Source: Isoetes taiwanensis | Taxonomy: Eukaryota; Streptophyta; Lycopodiopsida; Isoetales; Isoetaceae | DNA length: 64,000 nucleotides | Assembly: GCA_021234155.1 (NCBI GenBank) | Contig: JAJEKV010000037.1 | Span: forward strand, 2,100,171 to 2,164,170 | Reading direction: 5' to 3' | Shown here: one piece after another, positions 61,289 to 64,000 of the stretch | Layout: each line of letters opens with the position of its first letter | Position numbering within the stretch: position 1 is the stretch's first letter | Made by a program: the position numbers and the translations under genes | Notes under the pieces: generated by a model | What the model saw: the letters and a program-made list of their open reading frames with translations, nothing else | What the model was told of the DNA's origin: nothing | Database searches by the model: none

Positions 61289-63824
61289 CCCTTAACATAC
61301 TGCCCCGAGAGTTTTGGGCCATCCGATCACCATCAAAATCAATCAAAATCGTCCATTCGATAACATCCTAGTAACACCCTAGGATGTTTTGAAGTAGCAA
61401 TGTGTTATGGCTCATAACAGCATTGATCAAGATTGATCTCAACCGTTGGATCACTATAAACTTGAGGGGCAGTGTGTTAAGATACAGTGTGTTAAGATAC
61501 AGGCCACCAAATTTGGCAGTATACATCTTCGGATATTCATTCTTTGAACCTCTTGGTGTGAAGTGGCTGAGAGGATCTAAACCAATAAAAATTGGTGCCA
61601 AACATGGATTGGGTCAACCCAAATGTTTACTTGTTCGGCATGTACAGGATATCTCTATTTCTGTAGATAGTGACAGATTTACTTGGTGTATTCTTTCCCG
61701 AACCTTGGGCTCACTAGATGCTTCCTTTTTGGCAAGGGTGGAGGAGATGCATAATATTAATCTGATGGCTATGATCTGCTATTGTAGTCACAAAATGCCG
61801 TTAGCAAAAGCAAGGCGAAATGCGATCGTAAGATGTAATTCGGGCAAGAGGGCTTCTCAAATCGGGCACATGCACAGCTACGCCATAGCTTGGATCTATA
61901 ACATGGGCATGACGTTTGGAATTTAGGTTTAAGGCATCCGCAAAACTTATTCTTCCTTTGGGTGCTTTATGATGGAGCAACTCAAAATTTGGCCACAGTG
62001 TTTCAAGTGCTCCATATTCTATTGGGCATTTAAATATTTGGATCTCCTTCTTGTGTTGCAAGGTTAGCACTCAAACCTGCAAATAGATAGATCGATATGT
62101 TTTGCAAAACCTCTTCTTTCTCTTTTCTAAATTATGGATTGCACTTCGAGGCCAATACTCTCTGGGAAAAACTTGGATTTTGTTTTAGTGATGCATGCCT
62201 GAAGTTCCCAGTTGAATTAAAGTACATTTGAGGATCTATCTCTATCAAAGATGAATTGCTTCATCCTTGGATGCAGCCATAAGATTTTGAATAAGTAGGT
62301 TATTGTTACAAGAAGAAAGTATGCCCAGTTAGCCTGCATCGCGTGCTATGGTAGGTAAGGTTTTTCTATTTTCTTAACACACTATCATACACAGTGTGCA
62401 GGCTGGCACTTTCTGGCTTAACAAAAAACTTTGTGAAATTAATACCTTTTTACAAATGTGCATACATGCAAGAATCTTGCCAGTATTCTGGCCTAAGATA
62501 TAATGGATTCTATATAATTTGCTGTTGAAAGAGGCCTGAAGTAAATTGAAAAGTGCTTCATGTCATTTTAAAATTTTGGACATCCATCTTACTCTTAAAA
62601 CTGGGATTATCATATAGAGCAATTTGAAAGATTACTTTACAAATATGTATTTTCCATATTGATTCTTCTTATGCAACTCACAAGGAGGATTTGACGTGTA
62701 CATAATATGCTTGGAAGTTGCTGAAACTATAGATGTTCATATTGCATTTTCTCAAAATATTATTTTTCTAAATGATTGTATATTCAGGTGCTTAGACCTT
62801 GGCACAGGTCAATGCCTGTAAAGTACTATAACGATATAACCTTGGCTTTCACTGTCAGGTATTGTTCATATCTTCTGAAAGCAATCAAGATTTGGTGACA
62901 GTTCCAGTTCTGTTATGTGTCTTAGTTTTTTTGCAAATGTAAGACTAGATTAGCATGGACTCCCTCCAAATGCAGAACAGAATATAATGTTAGGATGCTG
63001 ACATCGGAGAAGGTTTTATTGTTGGCAAAACATATGATGATCCATGGTTAGCAGCTTCTCTATACGCTGCTCAATGTCTTCTACATGGAAGCCCGTGTGA
63101 CAAAGATATGTTGAGCTTCAGTTAGTTGGTTGCACTCAAATTTATCTAGGTACATGCAGTCTAATGCTCATGTCATTTTTTTCCCTCTTTTGGAGCTTTG
63201 TTTTGACAAGTTGAAACTAGTTAGATGGAACTGGGTGACCAGATGAATAAATCAAGCTTTTGCATTAACAAGAAATTCAGCCTAATCCATAGTTACCCTA
63301 ATATGGTGAACCTTTTATTGTGGTATTCAATTAGGTGTCTGCCTCTGCCTATGTGACCCACTTTTATCTAGAAAAAATTTGGAGCTCTTTTAAGCAATTT
63401 GAGTTATATATCTTTGTTTGACAGTTGTTGCCATGAAAGTAATCATGTCTGTTTTTTGTTTACAAAGAGCCTTTTCTTGATGGGCCCGTATAAGAAAAGC
63501 AATGGATGGCTTATTCAATGGTCTCCTGGAAAAGGTTCAAACGAAGGTTTGTGGTTGGGATCGTTTGATTCTTATACAGGGTTGCAATTTTTGACAAACA
63601 TTTTCAGTATGTGCTATAGCTCCGCTTATCCTAGCAGAACTAGTAAACCTGAAAATGTGGAAGCCTGTAATAATGTGCCAAAGGATTAGCAAGCTTCTAT
63701 AGTCAAGACACAAATTTCAAGGAGCATTGCTATAGATAACTACTGTGCATCCACAGTTGGTAACTTTCAAGAGCAATCTGAATATATTTAGAAAAGCTTG
63801 AGTGCACAGGATCAATCCAGACAA
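61289..63824. other. Intergenic DNA with unrecognised ORFs
   Basis: The plus-strand frame 61402-61926 (174 codons, ending YAIAWIYNMGMTFGI) has no recognised domain. A short stretch near 63022-63118 reads as TYDDPWLAASLYAAQCLL and could be an exon fragment. The frame 63399-63689 (with WLIQWSPGKGSNEGLWLGS) lies just before the leucine-rich-repeat frame and may be related. Confidence 0.3.
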
Positions 63825-64000
63825 ATGAAGTCGTTACAGTTAAGTTTAGAAGAACATCTGCATGTAGCATCCGATCTTCAATCTCTTATGCTTGCCAGCA
63901 ACAAGCGCACATGGATTGTTCCACCTGAAATTGGTGAAGTTAAGAGCCTGCAATTCCTTGATCTCTCATTTAACCAACTTAAAGTGAGCTACTTGCAATA
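63825..64000 (+). CDS. Leucine-rich-repeat protein fragment, truncated by the window edge
   Basis: The frame runs open to the last base and encodes LQSLMLASNKRTWIVPPEIG followed by EVKSLQFLDLSFNQL. This is a clear plant-type leucine-rich repeat (LxxLxLxxN, then IPxEIG-like spacing). The segment before it (EEHLHVASDLQS) looks like an N-terminal cap or linker. The ATG at 63825 is only the first in frame; an upstream stop in the same frame precedes it, so the real exon start may be a splice site. It could belong to a receptor kinase or an intracellular LRR protein. Confidence 0.55.
   Translation, partial: MKSLQLSLEEHLHVASDLQSLMLASNKRTWIVPPEIGEVKSLQFLDLSFNQLKVSYLQ

Overview
This window is nuclear DNA of a land plant. 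The evidence is a receptor-like kinase with the plant order leucine-rich repeats, malectin-like domain, membrane segment and kinase, short GT-AG introns, Helitrons with plant-type ends, and several foldback elements. Gene density is very low: one clearly intact gene in 64 kb, with most of the rest mobile-element debris. That suggests a large repeat-rich genome. A non-flowering lineage is possible, but the sequence does not prove it.

Left third (1-17,000): unrecognised intergenic DNA, a 37-bp minisatellite next to a second degenerate repeat field, then Helitron ends on the minus strand at 10,023 and 12,105. From about 13,966 to 17,019 lies a broken transposase-like gene whose catalytic-type motifs sit in different frames. 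Its C-terminal part is still open.

Middle (17,000-37,600): at 18,403-24,824 one Helitron is nested five bases inside the start of another. The outer one sits in a local repeat whose second copy preserves the unoccupied site. Next come a small gene-like cluster whose first ORF starts like a histone H3 tail, and a degraded minus-strand multi-exon gene (31,117-27,689) with coiled-coil, RING-H2-like and FCP1/HAD-like parts. A third Helitron (34,230-36,220) is filled almost entirely by a purine-only tract.

Right part (37,600-64,000): a T-rich, A-poor, apparently non-coding block made of two head-to-tail units that share both ends. The ends meet in an imperfect palindrome of about 70 bp, and this is the best candidate for an undescribed element family. 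A 321-bp element with 22-bp inverted ends lies inside it. Beyond are an unidentified minus-strand ORF cluster, a foldback related to the unit ends, a long field of GTGGTTTT-type motifs, the intact non-RD receptor kinase (57,200-60,165, minus), a long microRNA-like hairpin, a 148-bp foldback element, and a leucine-rich-repeat fragment running off the right edge.

The genes show no operon-like cooperation. The window is mainly a record of successive insertions around isolated genes. All coordinates were read by eye; no alignment or search was run.
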